Shown one piece after another: positions 18,728 through 28,723 of a DNA stretch of 64,000 bases. A program made the position numbers and the translations under genes. The stretch covers positions 1 to 64,000 of the forward strand of contig NZ_FRFF01000200.1 of the NCBI RefSeq assembly GCF_900143625.1, in the 5' to 3' direction. The DNA is from Nocardiopsis sp. JB363. Its GTDB lineage: Bacteria; Actinomycetota; Actinomycetes; Streptosporangiales; Streptosporangiaceae. How positions within the stretch are numbered: the first letter of the stretch is position 1; each line of letters starts with the position of its first letter. The notes beneath the pieces are model-generated. The model made no database searches, was not told the DNA's origin, and was given only the letters and a program-made list of their open reading frames with translations.

Positions 18728-19695
18728 ACGGAACCCTCCGTGAGACGTTCGATGCGGACGGCGCTGGCCGGAACCGCCTGATGCGGGGCGAGCCCGATCG
18801 GGCCCTTGACCCCCGCTGCCGCCAGGTCCTCGCGCAGGAGGGTCTGGAGCTCGGCGGAGGCGTCGGCCAACGGTGTGCGGACCGGGCCCGAGGGAAGACC
18901 GAAGAGGTTGAGGACGGCCTTGGTGGTGATGACGCCCTGGGTGCGGAACATGCCGGTGTAGACCGGGGTGAGACGGCGGTGGATGGCCAGCGCCTGGCCG
19001 ACCTCGCCCTTCTCGAACGCGTCGATCATGTCCTTGAGGTCGGCGCCCACGATGTGGCCGACGACGCTGACGAAACCGGCGGCGCCCACCGACAGCAGCG
19101 GCAGGTTCAGGATGTCGGTGCCGCAGTAGTAGGCCAGGTCGGTGCGCTCCATGACCCAGGAGCTGGCGCCGACGTTGTCCTTGGCGTCCTTGTTCGCGAT
19201 GATGCGCGGGTGCTCGGCCAGTCGGACCAGGGTCTCGGAGGCGATCGGCGTCCCGGTGCGATGCGGGATGTCGTAGAGCATCACCGGTAGTTCGGTGGTG
19301 TCGGCGATCTCGGTGAAGTGCCGGATCAGCCCTTCCTGCGGAGGCTTGTTGTAGTAGGGCGTGACGGCCAGGAGGCCGTGCGCGCCCGCCTTCTCGGCGG
19401 CCTTGGCCAACCTGACGCTGTGGCGGGTGTCGTTGGTACCCACCCCCGCGATGACCTGGGCGCGGTCGCCGACCGCTTCGACGACGCTGCGGAGCAGGCG
19501 GTCCTTCTCCTCGTCGCTGGTCGTGGGCGACTCACCGGTGGTGCCGCTGATGATCAGGCCGTCGTTGTGCTGCTCGTCCACCAGGTAGGTGGCGAGTCTG
19601 GCGGCGCCGTCGTAGTCGAGCTCGCCGTCTTCGAGCATCGGGGTGACCATGGCGGTCAGCATCTTGCCGAACGGGCGGTACTTGGTGTCCATCAT
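18724..19695 (-). CDS. dapA: 4-hydroxy-tetrahydrodipicolinate synthase
   Basis: 323 residues, class I aldolase of lysine/diaminopimelate synthesis, condensing pyruvate with aspartate semialdehyde. Family marks: GTTGESPTTSDEEK, LYDIPHRTGTP (catalytic Tyr) and the Schiff-base Lys in IIANKDAKDN. The usual GIKDASG is altered to ANKDAKD, but the lysine remains. The start is the first of two tandem ATGs. dapB lies 3.7 kb away and no thyX lies between, unlike the common dapB-thyX-dapA order. Confidence 0.94.
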   Translation of the reverse strand: MMDTKYRPFGKMLTAMVTPMLEDGELDYDGAARLATYLVDEQHNDGLIISGTTGESPTTSDEEKDRLLRSVVEAVGDRAQVIAGVGTNDTRHSVRLAKAAEKAGAHGLLAVTPYYNKPPQEGLIRHFTEIADTTELPVMLYDIPHRTGTPIASETLVRLAEHPRIIANKDAKDNVGASSWVMERTDLAYYCGTDILNLPLLSVGAAGFVSVVGHIVGADLKDMIDAFEKGEVGQALAIHRRLTPVYTGMFRTQGVITTKAVLNLFGLPSGPVRTPLADASAELQTLLREDLAAAGVKGPIGLAPHQAVPASAVRIERLTEGSV

Positions 19696-19713
19696 CTTGT
19701 GTGAAAGGCCCTC

Positions 19714-19743
19714 GGGTCCGTCGCCGCGAGGCGGTCGGACCCT
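19714..19743 (-). promoter_or_regulatory. Leader hairpin upstream of dapA
   Basis: GGGTCCG pairs with CGGACCC and CGCC with GGCG around a GCGA tetraloop, 19 nt before the dapA ATG. It would form in the dapA 5' leader. It does not look like a lysine riboswitch, which is much longer. The remaining dapA-to-holin gap (about 370 nt in all, 19696-20064) shows no other convincing element. Confidence 0.4.
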
Positions 19744-20064
19744 CGTGTGCCCCTCCTCCTCTCCATGTCTTGGGAATCAGCTGATGCGTCCCGTGTCGAG
19801 TGCTTTCCTCCGTGCACGGGTGAGGCGGCGCTGTGCGTCCGCCACCGCGATCGGCCGTAGGGGGCCGGACGCGGGAAAGTCTGTGTCGCTCCTATGAGTA
19901 TCGGGAGCGCGGTTCGGTTCGGTCCCCGTCCTCGTCGGTCGAGGTGAGGGACCGTCACCGTTGTGTGGAGCCCGGATATGTGAACCTACCCGCCCCGGGC
20001 CCTCGCCACGCGGGCGGGACCCGGGGACCACCGCTTTCGGGAGGTGGCGAGGGTGTGTCCGAGG

Positions 20065-20445
20065 TCAGTCGTCCTTGCCGTCCGGAAGGAACATGCTGAG
20101 CAGCCAGCTCACGACGGTGACGACCAGGGCGCCCCAGAACGCGGGCCAGAAGCCGTCGATGTGGAAGGGGAGCTCGAAGAGTCCGGCGATCCACCCCGTG
20201 AGCATGAACAGCAGCGCGTTCACGACCAACCCGATCAGACCCAGGGTCAGGGCGTAGAACAGGCAGCCGACCGTTTTGACGATCGGTTTGATAACGGCGT
20301 TGATCACGCCGAAGATCGCACCGACGATCAGGTAGACGACGATCTGACCGACGGTGTCGTCGGTCTGGATCTCGATACCGTCGATCAGGAATACAGCCGC
20401 CCAAAGGGCCAGCGCGTTCACGATAACTCTGATAATGAGGCTCAC
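20065..20445 (-). CDS. Phage holin family (4-TM) membrane protein
   Basis: 126 residues from GTG 20443-20445. Four hydrophobic helices match the actinobacterial 4-TM phage holin superfamily IV (PF04020): LIIRVIVNALALWAAVFLIDGI, VVYLIVGAIFGVINAVIKPIVK, LGLIGLVVNALLFMLTGWIAG and the C-terminal pair. Despite the name, these are widespread chromosomal proteins of unknown function. Nothing phage-related surrounds it. The longer frame to 20580 lacks a plausible start. Confidence 0.85.
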   Translation of the reverse strand: MSLIIRVIVNALALWAAVFLIDGIEIQTDDTVGQIVVYLIVGAIFGVINAVIKPIVKTVGCLFYALTLGLIGLVVNALLFMLTGWIAGLFELPFHIDGFWPAFWGALVVTVVSWLLSMFLPDGKDD

Positions 20446-20530
20446 ATCGTAGATGTTCCCATGCTCGGGCAAGCTCCGGAAACTCCGGCATCCACTTGTT
20501 TCGGGCGGGGACCCCCAGAGGAGGCCCTTC

Positions 20531-21085
20531 ATGTCCAGTGCACAGTTCGTCCGTCCCGCCCGTGCCGCCGATGTGGACACGGTGGTGGACCTTCAGGTCG
20601 CTTCGTGGCGTGCGTTGTACGACGAGTTGTTGCCCGCCGAGGTGGCCGAGGAGATGTCCGGTGAGCAGGCACGGAAGAGTTTCCGGGAGCAGTGGACCAC
20701 GGCGCTGGAATCACCTCCCACGTCCAAGCACCGGTTGGTCGTGGCCACCGACGAGGTGGACGGGGCGCGCACCGTTGTGGGATTCGCCGCCTTCGGCCCG
20801 GCCGGCGACCCCGACCTGTGGCCGGCCAAGGACGCCGAGGTGTTCGCCCTGCACGTGGATCCCGAGCGTGCCCGTCAGGGGCACGGCAGTCGGCTGCTGA
20901 ACGCGTGCGTGGACCATCTGGTGGAGGGCGGGTTCGGCACGGTGCACGTGTGGACCCCCGAGGAGGACAACGCGCTGAGGTCGTTCGTGGAGGCGTCGGG
21001 GTGGCGAGCCGACGGTGCCCGTAGGGAGATCGACATGGGCCGCCTGGTGCCCATGGTGCGGCTGCACGCGGCCATCTCCGAGTAG
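20531..21085 (+). CDS. GNAT family N-acetyltransferase
   Basis: 184 residues from ATG 20531, with GAGGAGG about 8 nt upstream. Motif A is ALHVDPERARQGHGSRLLNACVDHLVEGGF, with the R-Q-G-H-G-S acetyl-CoA loop. The N-terminus FVRPARAADVDTVVDLQVASWRALYDELLPAEV is typical of the RimI-like acetyltransferases annotated in actinobacteria. Target unknown. Confidence 0.88.
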   Translation: MSSAQFVRPARAADVDTVVDLQVASWRALYDELLPAEVAEEMSGEQARKSFREQWTTALESPPTSKHRLVVATDEVDGARTVVGFAAFGPAGDPDLWPAKDAEVFALHVDPERARQGHGSRLLNACVDHLVEGGFGTVHVWTPEEDNALRSFVEASGWRADGARREIDMGRLVPMVRLHAAISE

Positions 21086-21175
21086 GGTTCGGGCCGACTT
21101 CGAGCAGGGACTACCGTGGGGTGGTCGTTGCGGCGTGCCTTGACGCGCCCTGGGTGGAAACTGGAGGACCGGCAC

Positions 21176-22057
21176 GTGGCCACGGTCAGTGAATGGGTCT
21201 CGGGGCTGCGCCCCCGCACACTTCCGAACTCGATCGTGCCCGTGGCGGTGGGGAGCGCGCTGGCCTTCGCCTTGGACGGGTTCGTCTGGTGGAAGGCCCT
21301 TCTGGCGTTGGTGGTGTCGATGGCCCTGCAGGTGGGGGTGAACTTCGCCAACGACTACAGCGACGGGGTGAAGGGCACCGACACCGAGGAACGGACCGGG
21401 CCCACCCGGTTGACCGCCTCCGGGCTGGCCGCGCCCGAGCGGGTGCTGGCTGCGGCTTTGGGAAGCTTCGCGTTCGCCGGGCTCGTCGGTCTGGTGCTGG
21501 TGGCGACCACCTCGTGGTGGCTGCTGCTGGTCGGCGTGGCCGCGATCGCCGCCGCTTGGTACTACACCGGTGGCCGCACCCCCTATGGGTATCGGGGCCT
21601 GGGCGAGGTCTCGGTGTTCGTGTTCTTCGGTGTGGTGGCCGTGGTGGGCACCGTGTTCGTGCAACTGGAGTCGGCGCCCTGGCAGGCGTGGGTGGCGTCG
21701 GTACCGGTCGGGTTGTTGTCCTGCTCGGTGCTGGTGATCAACAACCTGCGCGACATCCCCACCGACACGGAGGCCGGGAAGGTCACCCTGGCGGTGCGTC
21801 TGGGCGAGACCGGTACCCGCCGCGTGTTCGCGGGGATGATCGTCGCCTCGTTCGTGTTCGCGTTGGCCCTGCTGCCGCTGTCCTGGTGGGTGCCGCTGGT
21901 GCTGTTGTCGGCTCCCTTGGCGGTGCCGCCGCTGCGCCGGGTGCTGGGCGGCCAGGTCGGCCGTGACCTGGTGCTGGGCCTGGGCGAGACTGGCAAACTC
22001 CAGATGGCCTTCGGCGTGTTGTTCTCGCTCGCCCTGGCTCTGGGCTCCCTCGGATGA
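21176..22057 (+). CDS. menA: 1,4-dihydroxy-2-naphthoate polyprenyltransferase
   Basis: 293 residues from GTG 21176, which has GGAGG 8 nt upstream; the frame is open further but without a good site. UbiA-superfamily prenyltransferase with about eight membrane helices and the prenyl-diphosphate motif NFANDYSDGVKGTD, then GPTRLTASG. It attaches the polyprenyl chain to DHNA in menaquinone synthesis. It overlaps the Nudix gene by ATGA. The other men genes are not in the window. Confidence 0.92.
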   Translation: MATVSEWVSGLRPRTLPNSIVPVAVGSALAFALDGFVWWKALLALVVSMALQVGVNFANDYSDGVKGTDTEERTGPTRLTASGLAAPERVLAAALGSFAFAGLVGLVLVATTSWWLLLVGVAAIAAAWYYTGGRTPYGYRGLGEVSVFVFFGVVAVVGTVFVQLESAPWQAWVASVPVGLLSCSVLVINNLRDIPTDTEAGKVTLAVRLGETGTRRVFAGMIVASFVFALALLPLSWWVPLVLLSAPLAVPPLRRVLGGQVGRDLVLGLGETGKLQMAFGVLFSLALALGSLG

Positions 22058-22548
22058 GGGAACGGAGCGAAGAGGACTTCTTCGCGTCCCTGCCGGCCAC
22101 CCGGGGATCGGCGGGAGCGCTCATTCGTTCGGTCGAGGGCGACGTGCTGCTCGTGCGGCGGGTGTACATGCCCGATCGGCCCTGGGGCATCCCCGGGGGG
22201 ATCATGGAGGCCGAGGAGTCGCCCCTGACCGCGTGTCTGCGGGAGGTCACCGAGGAACTCGGGGTGTCGGCGTCGCCCCGGGCCCTGCTGGTGATGGACT
22301 GGGCGGCGCCCGCTCCGCCGCGCACCGCCGCCCTGCACTGGTTGTTCCGGGTGGAGGTGTCCTCGGAGGAGTTCGTCCTCCCCGAGGACGAACTGTCCGG
22401 GTGGGCCTGGGTACCGCCGCGGGAGCTGGACGAATACCTGGTCGGGGGTACGGCGCTCCGCATGATCGCCGGGGTCCACGTGGACGACCACACCGGAGTG
22501 CCCGTCTACCTGGAGAACGGACACTCCGTTCTGCCAGGAAGTATCTGA
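22054..22548 (+). CDS. Nudix hydrolase
   Basis: 164 residues with a complete Nudix box G-x5-E-x7-R-E-V-x-E-E-L-G-V (GGIMEAEESPLTACLREVTEELGV, about residues 48-71). Magnesium-dependent hydrolysis of a nucleoside diphosphate-linked compound is expected; the substrate is unknown. Translationally coupled to menA by a 4-nt overlap, which might hint at housekeeping of a prenyl- or NDP-linked metabolite, but this is speculative. Confidence 0.9.
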   Translation: MRERSEEDFFASLPATRGSAGALIRSVEGDVLLVRRVYMPDRPWGIPGGIMEAEESPLTACLREVTEELGVSASPRALLVMDWAAPAPPRTAALHWLFRVEVSSEEFVLPEDELSGWAWVPPRELDEYLVGGTALRMIAGVHVDDHTGVPVYLENGHSVLPGSI

Positions 22549-22561
22549 GCGTGCACCACAT

Positions 22562-22583
22562 CGGACACATGTCCGGCTAGGAT
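22562..22583 (+). promoter_or_regulatory. Promoter with operator-like palindrome before the methyltransferase gene
   Basis: Inverted repeat CGGACA-CA-TGTCCG (22562-22575) ends 2 nt upstream of a -10-like TAGGAT (22578-22583), about 40 nt before the GTG at 22623. A repressor bound there would block the promoter. Confidence 0.4.
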
Positions 22584-22622
22584 TCGCCTCCCAACCCGCA
22601 TCATCAGGGAGAGACCACCGCC

Positions 22623-23306
22623 GTGCCGAGTGACCACACAGACCAACGTGACCTCGCCCCGGACCCCGTAGCGTGGGCCGAACGCCGCGCCGAGCAGGCC
22701 GAGGCCTTCGACGCCATCGGGGAACGCTACGAAGAGGCGTTCCCGAACAAGGAGGGGCAGGAGGCCTGCGTCCGACGTCTGCTGGACTCCCTCCCCCAAG
22801 GAGCGCACGTCCTGGACCTGGGATCGGGGACCGGCCTGCCGACCGCCCTCCAACTGGTCAACGCCGGTGCCCGGGTGACCGGTTTCGAGATCTCCGAACG
22901 CATGTTGGAACTGGCCCGCGTCAACGTCCCGGGGGCGGAGTTCCGTCAGGCCGACATCATGGACCTGGACCCGGTCGAGACGTCCTACGACGCCATCGTG
23001 GCGTTCTTCTCGCTGCTGTGCCTGCCCAAGAACCGCATCGCCCTGGCCTTGGGCCGTGTGCGCGCCTCCCTGGCCCCGGGCGGCCTTTTGTGCCTGTCCA
23101 TGGTGGAGTCCGACCTCGACGACGAGCCGATCCCGTTCCTGGGTTCGGCGATCCGCGTGTCGGGCTACCCCCGGGACGAGCTGCGCGAGGTGGTCACCAA
23201 CGCCGGGCTGGTCATCGAGGACGAGCGTGTGGTCACCTTCGAGCCGACGGACCCCGACGCCCGACCCGAGGTACAGCTCTTCTTCACCTGCCGCCGCGGC
23301 GCCTGA
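22623..23306 (+). CDS. Class I SAM-dependent methyltransferase
   Basis: 227 residues from GTG 22623. The SAM-binding fold is clear: HVLDLGSGTGLPTALQLVNAGARVTGFEISERMLELAR, then FRQADIMDLDP and AFFSLLCLPKNRIALALGRVRASLAPGGLL. The substrate is unknown. It forms a single-gene unit with its own predicted promoter and ends at a strong hairpin facing dapB. Confidence 0.9.
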   Translation: MPSDHTDQRDLAPDPVAWAERRAEQAEAFDAIGERYEEAFPNKEGQEACVRRLLDSLPQGAHVLDLGSGTGLPTALQLVNAGARVTGFEISERMLELARVNVPGAEFRQADIMDLDPVETSYDAIVAFFSLLCLPKNRIALALGRVRASLAPGGLLCLSMVESDLDDEPIPFLGSAIRVSGYPRDELREVVTNAGLVIEDERVVTFEPTDPDARPEVQLFFTCRRGA

Positions 23307-23312
23307 ACACGT

Positions 23313-23343
23313 GAAGGGGGCCGCCCACCGGGCGGCCCCCTTC
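23313..23343. terminator. Bidirectional terminator between methyltransferase gene and dapB
   Basis: 14-bp perfect stem GAAGGGGGCCGCCC / GGGCGGCCCCCTTC with a 3-nt loop, in the 51-nt gap between convergent genes. Confidence 0.8.
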
Positions 23344-23357
23344 GAGAACGGGTGCGG

Positions 23358-25120
<1,763 letters not shown>

Positions 25121-25143
25121 GCTGTCTCCTGTTTCCCCGCTGG

Positions 25144-25914
25144 TCAGCCGATCGGCCGGACGTCGGTGTGTTCGCGGGTGGCGACCACCACCGATTCCTC
25201 GGGCACCTCCCGCCAGCCGCGCCCCTCGTCGAAGGGTTCGGAGGCCAGGAAGACCTCGTCGCCCTCCCCCGCCGCGCGTCCTGGTCGACGCAGGGTGAAC
25301 AGGGTGTCCCCGGCGGTCGTGCCGACGATCATCCCGCCGTCCCCGGCCAGCAGGTTGTAGCGGCCGCGGGAGTGTTCACGGGCGTGACGCACCACTGCGG
25401 CCAGGGCACCGGACAGGTCGCCGGAGGCCCGCCACAGGCGCAGTGTGCGTGCGAACAGTGGGGCCGAGTCCACCGGGGAACGGGCGTCCAGCGCCCCCGA
25501 GGGCATCGGGGAACCGAGCGCGGCGGCCACCGCCTCGTCGTCCTCGACGGCCCCGTTGTGGCTGAACAGCAGCCGGTCGGCGCGGAAGGGCTGGGCTCCG
25601 GACTCCTCCGAGCCGAAGCCGATGGTGGCGTCGCGCACGGCCGCGACCACGCACCCGGAGGTGATGGCGCGGGCCGCATCGGCGAAGGACGCGTCTCCCC
25701 AGATGGGCATGGCCCTGCGGTAGCGCAGGGGCTCCGCCGGCTCACCCGTCCCGGTTTCGGTCGGGTACCAGCCGACTCCGAACCCATCGGCGTTGACGGT
25801 GCCGTACCGCTGACGGCGGGGCGCCCAGGACTGGACGCACAGTGAGTGGGGCGCCGCGTACAGCAGCTCGTGCAGAGTGCGCGGCGGCCCCAGGTAGGCG
25901 AGATGACGGCACAT
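25144..25914 (-). CDS. egtC: Gamma-glutamyl-hercynylcysteine sulfoxide hydrolase EgtC
   Basis: 256 residues. Class II glutamine-amidotransferase fold with N-terminal nucleophile Cys2 (MCRHLAYLGPP), NADGFGVGWY and the LFSHNGAVEDDEAV loop. EgtC removes the gamma-glutamyl group from the EgtB product. Its ATG shares one base with the egtB stop (TGATG). Third gene of the ergothioneine operon. Confidence 0.94.
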   Translation of the reverse strand: MCRHLAYLGPPRTLHELLYAAPHSLCVQSWAPRRQRYGTVNADGFGVGWYPTETGTGEPAEPLRYRRAMPIWGDASFADAARAITSGCVVAAVRDATIGFGSEESGAQPFRADRLLFSHNGAVEDDEAVAAALGSPMPSGALDARSPVDSAPLFARTLRLWRASGDLSGALAAVVRHAREHSRGRYNLLAGDGGMIVGTTAGDTLFTLRRPGRAAGEGDEVFLASEPFDEGRGWREVPEESVVVATREHTDVRPIG

Positions 25915-27272
25915 CAGTCGCGGTCCGCGTCGCGTGCGCAGCGGAACCCGCTGAAGATCTGCCGTCGGATCGGGTGATCCCAGTTGCGGAAGGTGGAGCG
26001 CACGGCGGTGTGGTGGGTGGCCCAAGAGCCCCCGCGCAGCACTTTGTAGCCGTCGTCGAAGAAGACCTCCGAGTACTCGGGGTAGGGGAAGGCGTGAAAG
26101 CCCGGGTAGCCGTGGAAGGTGGTGGAGGTCCACTCCCAGACACCGCCGACGAGCTGACGCACCCCCAGCGGGGAGGCGCCGTCGGGGTGGGCGTCCACGG
26201 GCGCGGGACCGAGCCGGCGTCGGCCGAGGTCGGCGTGGCGCGGTTCGGGTTCGGCGTCGCCCCAGGGGAAACGGTGGGAGCGTCCGGTGGCGGGGTCGTA
26301 CCGGGCCGCCTTCTCCCACTCGGCCTCGGTGGGCAGTCGTTTGCCCGCCCAGCGGGCATAGGCCTCGGACTCGTGGAAGCTCACGTGCTGAACGGGCTCG
26401 TTCGGCGGTACGTCCTCGCGGCGACCGAAACGACGTCGGGTCCAGCGACCGTCCTCCAGGGCCCAGAAGGCCGGGGCCACGGCGTCCCTCGCGCAACGCC
26501 ACTCCCAACCGTCCCGGCTCCACCAGCGGGGATTCCGGTAACCGCCGTCGCCGATGAACTCCTGATAGGCGGCGTTGGTCACGGGGGTGGTGTCGATCCA
26601 GAAGGCGGCCAGGTCGACCGTACGCGCGGGGCGTTCGTTGTCGAAGGACCATGGGTCGTCGTCGGTGCCCAAGGTGAAGGGGCCTGCCGGAACCAGGACC
26701 TCCCGGGCCCGGGGCGGGCTGACCGGCGCGGAGACGGGCGCTTCCTCCAGCAGGACGGGAGCTCCGCGCCGCAGCTGGTGGGTGGCGAGCATGGTCTCCC
26801 CGTGCATGAACTCGTGTTGGACGACCATGTGGAAGACGAAGCCCGCCTCCAGCAGGGAGGACGGCCCCGAGGGGGCGGTCCGGTCGGGCGTCGTCGGCGA
26901 AGGCGCGGACAGGTCGGCGCTCTCCAGGGTGTCGAGGACCTCTCGCCGCACCCGCGCGTTGTACTCGCTCGCCTCGTCGGGGCGCAGCAGCGGCAGGGTG
27001 ACCCGGTCCGCGCGCGGGTTCTCGAAGGCGTCGTAGAGCCCGTCGATGTCCGGGCGCAGGGCCCGGCGTCGGCCGGCGGCCCGTAGCAGCCACTGTTCCT
27101 CGTAGTTGCCGATGTGCGCCAGATCCCAGACCAGGGGCGACATCAACGGTGAGTGCTGGGCGAGCAGTTCGGACTCGTCGAGCGCGTCGATGGTCAGCTC
27201 GTTGCTGTGCCGCCTGCTGTGGTCGAGTTCGGCGGCGATGCGTTCCTTGACTCGTTCCTGTTCGTGGCTCAC
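25914..27272 (-). CDS. egtB: Ergothioneine sulfoxide synthase EgtB
   Basis: 452 residues from GTG 27270-27272, which overlaps the egtA stop (GTGA). The N-terminal DinB-like domain carries iron ligands: WDLAHIGNYEEQW and H-x3-H-x-E in QHEFMHGE. The C-terminal half is a formylglycine-generating-enzyme-like lectin fold (GTDDDPWSFDNERPARTVDLAAFWIDTTPVTNAAY, GGVWEWTSTTFHGYPGF, RGGSWATH). EgtB joins hercynine to gamma-glutamylcysteine with oxygen. Confidence 0.95.
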   Translation of the reverse strand: MSHEQERVKERIAAELDHSRRHSNELTIDALDESELLAQHSPLMSPLVWDLAHIGNYEEQWLLRAAGRRRALRPDIDGLYDAFENPRADRVTLPLLRPDEASEYNARVRREVLDTLESADLSAPSPTTPDRTAPSGPSSLLEAGFVFHMVVQHEFMHGETMLATHQLRRGAPVLLEEAPVSAPVSPPRAREVLVPAGPFTLGTDDDPWSFDNERPARTVDLAAFWIDTTPVTNAAYQEFIGDGGYRNPRWWSRDGWEWRCARDAVAPAFWALEDGRWTRRRFGRREDVPPNEPVQHVSFHESEAYARWAGKRLPTEAEWEKAARYDPATGRSHRFPWGDAEPEPRHADLGRRRLGPAPVDAHPDGASPLGVRQLVGGVWEWTSTTFHGYPGFHAFPYPEYSEVFFDDGYKVLRGGSWATHHTAVRSTFRNWDHPIRRQIFSGFRCARDADRD

Positions 27273-28522
27273 GACGAACCTCCGGGATGGGCGAGGCGTG
27301 GTTCGGGCACCTGGACGGTGGTGTCGGCGGGGCACAGGCCGCGTCGAACGTAGTGGTCGGCGTACTCGTCGACGAGTGCGGCCAGGGCGGCCGCGCCCAT
27401 GCGGGGCAGGGCCTCCACGGCGGCGTCGAAGCAGGTCCGCGCGCACGCGGCGACCTCGGCGTCCTCCGGCCCCAGACGGGCGGAGCGCAGCCACAGCGTG
27501 GGTGTGGGCGCGGCGCCGCGGCACAGGCGTTCGGTGGCCTCCTCGGCGGTGGCCCTGGCCCGTGGGTCCTCGGTCAGGGCGGCGGCGAGCGCCACCGGGA
27601 CCGGCCACCAGCGCAGGGGCACGGTGTCGATCATGCGCAGTTCCCACCAGCCGCGCGGGCGGATGGGGGGAAACAGGGTGCTCAGATGGAATTCCAGGTC
27701 GTCGAGGGTCATCGAACGCGGCCCCCGTCCGTCGACCCAGTCGGCCAGGGTGATTCCCGGATCGGCGATCCACTCACCGCCCCCGCCGGAGATCTCCGAC
27801 AGGGCCATCACCCGCGCCCCCAGGGCGTACTCGGCCCAGGCGGTGGCCGGGTCGGTACCGGTGCCCGGTTCCAGGACGGGTCGGGTGCGGGTGGCGTCGG
27901 TGGCCGCCCAGATGGCCCACCTGGTGGACTTCCAGCCGGTGGGGCGTCCTCGCCAGACGGCCGAGTCGGCGAAGGCCGCGACCAGCACGGGGCCGAGGCG
28001 GTGCAGGAATTCCCAGCGTCCGCGGAGGTCGGCGGCGTCCGCACCGTTGTCCAGGCACACCTGGATGGACGCGGTACTGCACATCATGGTGCGGCCACTG
28101 GCGTGACGGTGCCCGTCGAAGAAACGCTCCATCGCCGTGTAACGGGGGGTTCGGAGCTGACGTGCGGGCGGTCGTACGGGGTCGAGAGCGGTCTCGGCCA
28201 GGTACAGTCCGGCGTCCGCGAGCGTCTTCTCGATATGCCGTAGGTCGACGGCGAGGGCCTCGTGGGCCCGGGCCGGCCCCGGCAGCGCCGGTGAGCTGAG
28301 CTCGATCTGGCCGCCCGGTTCGAAGGTGATCCGGCTTCCCGCGGGCGGGGGGCCACAGGCCTCCACGAGCTCCGCGAGACGGTCGATGGCGACGGGCGCG
28401 GTGGGTCTTTCAGGGTCGATGACGAGCCATTCGGTCTCGGCTCCGACCTTGCCCGGAGGGCCGGTCTTGAAGCAGATCCCGTTGATGTACTCGTGAACGT
28501 CTTCCGTGGTCATGCGGGACAT
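27269..28522 (-). CDS. egtA: Glutamate--cysteine ligase EgtA
   Basis: 417 residues from ATG 28520-28522 (GAGGGAG about 7 nt upstream; an inner ATG at 28513 is possible). GCS2-type ligase: GAETEWLVIDPERP, EPGGQIELSS, RTMMCSTASIQVCLDNG, SRWAIWAATD-like segment and WELRMIDTVPLRWW. It makes gamma-glutamylcysteine for EgtB. First gene of egtABCD, preceded by a CRP-like site. No egtE (PLP C-S lyase) gene lies in the window. Confidence 0.95.
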   Translation of the reverse strand: MSRMTTEDVHEYINGICFKTGPPGKVGAETEWLVIDPERPTAPVAIDRLAELVEACGPPPAGSRITFEPGGQIELSSPALPGPARAHEALAVDLRHIEKTLADAGLYLAETALDPVRPPARQLRTPRYTAMERFFDGHRHASGRTMMCSTASIQVCLDNGADAADLRGRWEFLHRLGPVLVAAFADSAVWRGRPTGWKSTRWAIWAATDATRTRPVLEPGTGTDPATAWAEYALGARVMALSEISGGGGEWIADPGITLADWVDGRGPRSMTLDDLEFHLSTLFPPIRPRGWWELRMIDTVPLRWWPVPVALAAALTEDPRARATAEEATERLCRGAAPTPTLWLRSARLGPEDAEVAACARTCFDAAVEALPRMGAAALAALVDEYADHYVRRGLCPADTTVQVPEPRLAHPGGSS

Positions 28523-28703
28523 GGGCTGACTCCCTCGGAGTGACACCTCCAAGGTCCTGCCCGGGGATCCGCGACGGTGAACATGTGCGATCACCCAACC
28601 GGGTCGAGGGCGGCCGGGCGGGCGTTTCGACCCGGACCCGGCACCCCCGCCGGCCACACGCTTCTCGTGCGGTCGGGATCCGAGCCGATTCCGACACCCG
28701 CAT

Positions 28704-28723
28704 AATGTGATGCCTGTCACATT
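28704..28723. promoter_or_regulatory. CRP/FNR-type binding site upstream of egtABCD
   Basis: Perfect palindrome AATGTGA-N6-TCACATT, the classic Crp consensus TGTGA-N6-TCACA extended by one base pair on each side. It lies about 180 nt upstream of egtA and overlaps the stop codon of the arylamine N-acetyltransferase gene. The rest of the 28523-28716 gap shows no clear promoter boxes. Confidence 0.65.

Noticed and set aside
19696-20064. Lysine riboswitch or small gene before dapA
   Set aside because: Only a short hairpin is present and no frame in the gap has a start, ribosome site and coding bias together.
20065-20445. Holin-like gene as a sign of a prophage
   Set aside because: The family is widespread on actinobacterial chromosomes and no other phage gene, integrase or att-like repeat is nearby.
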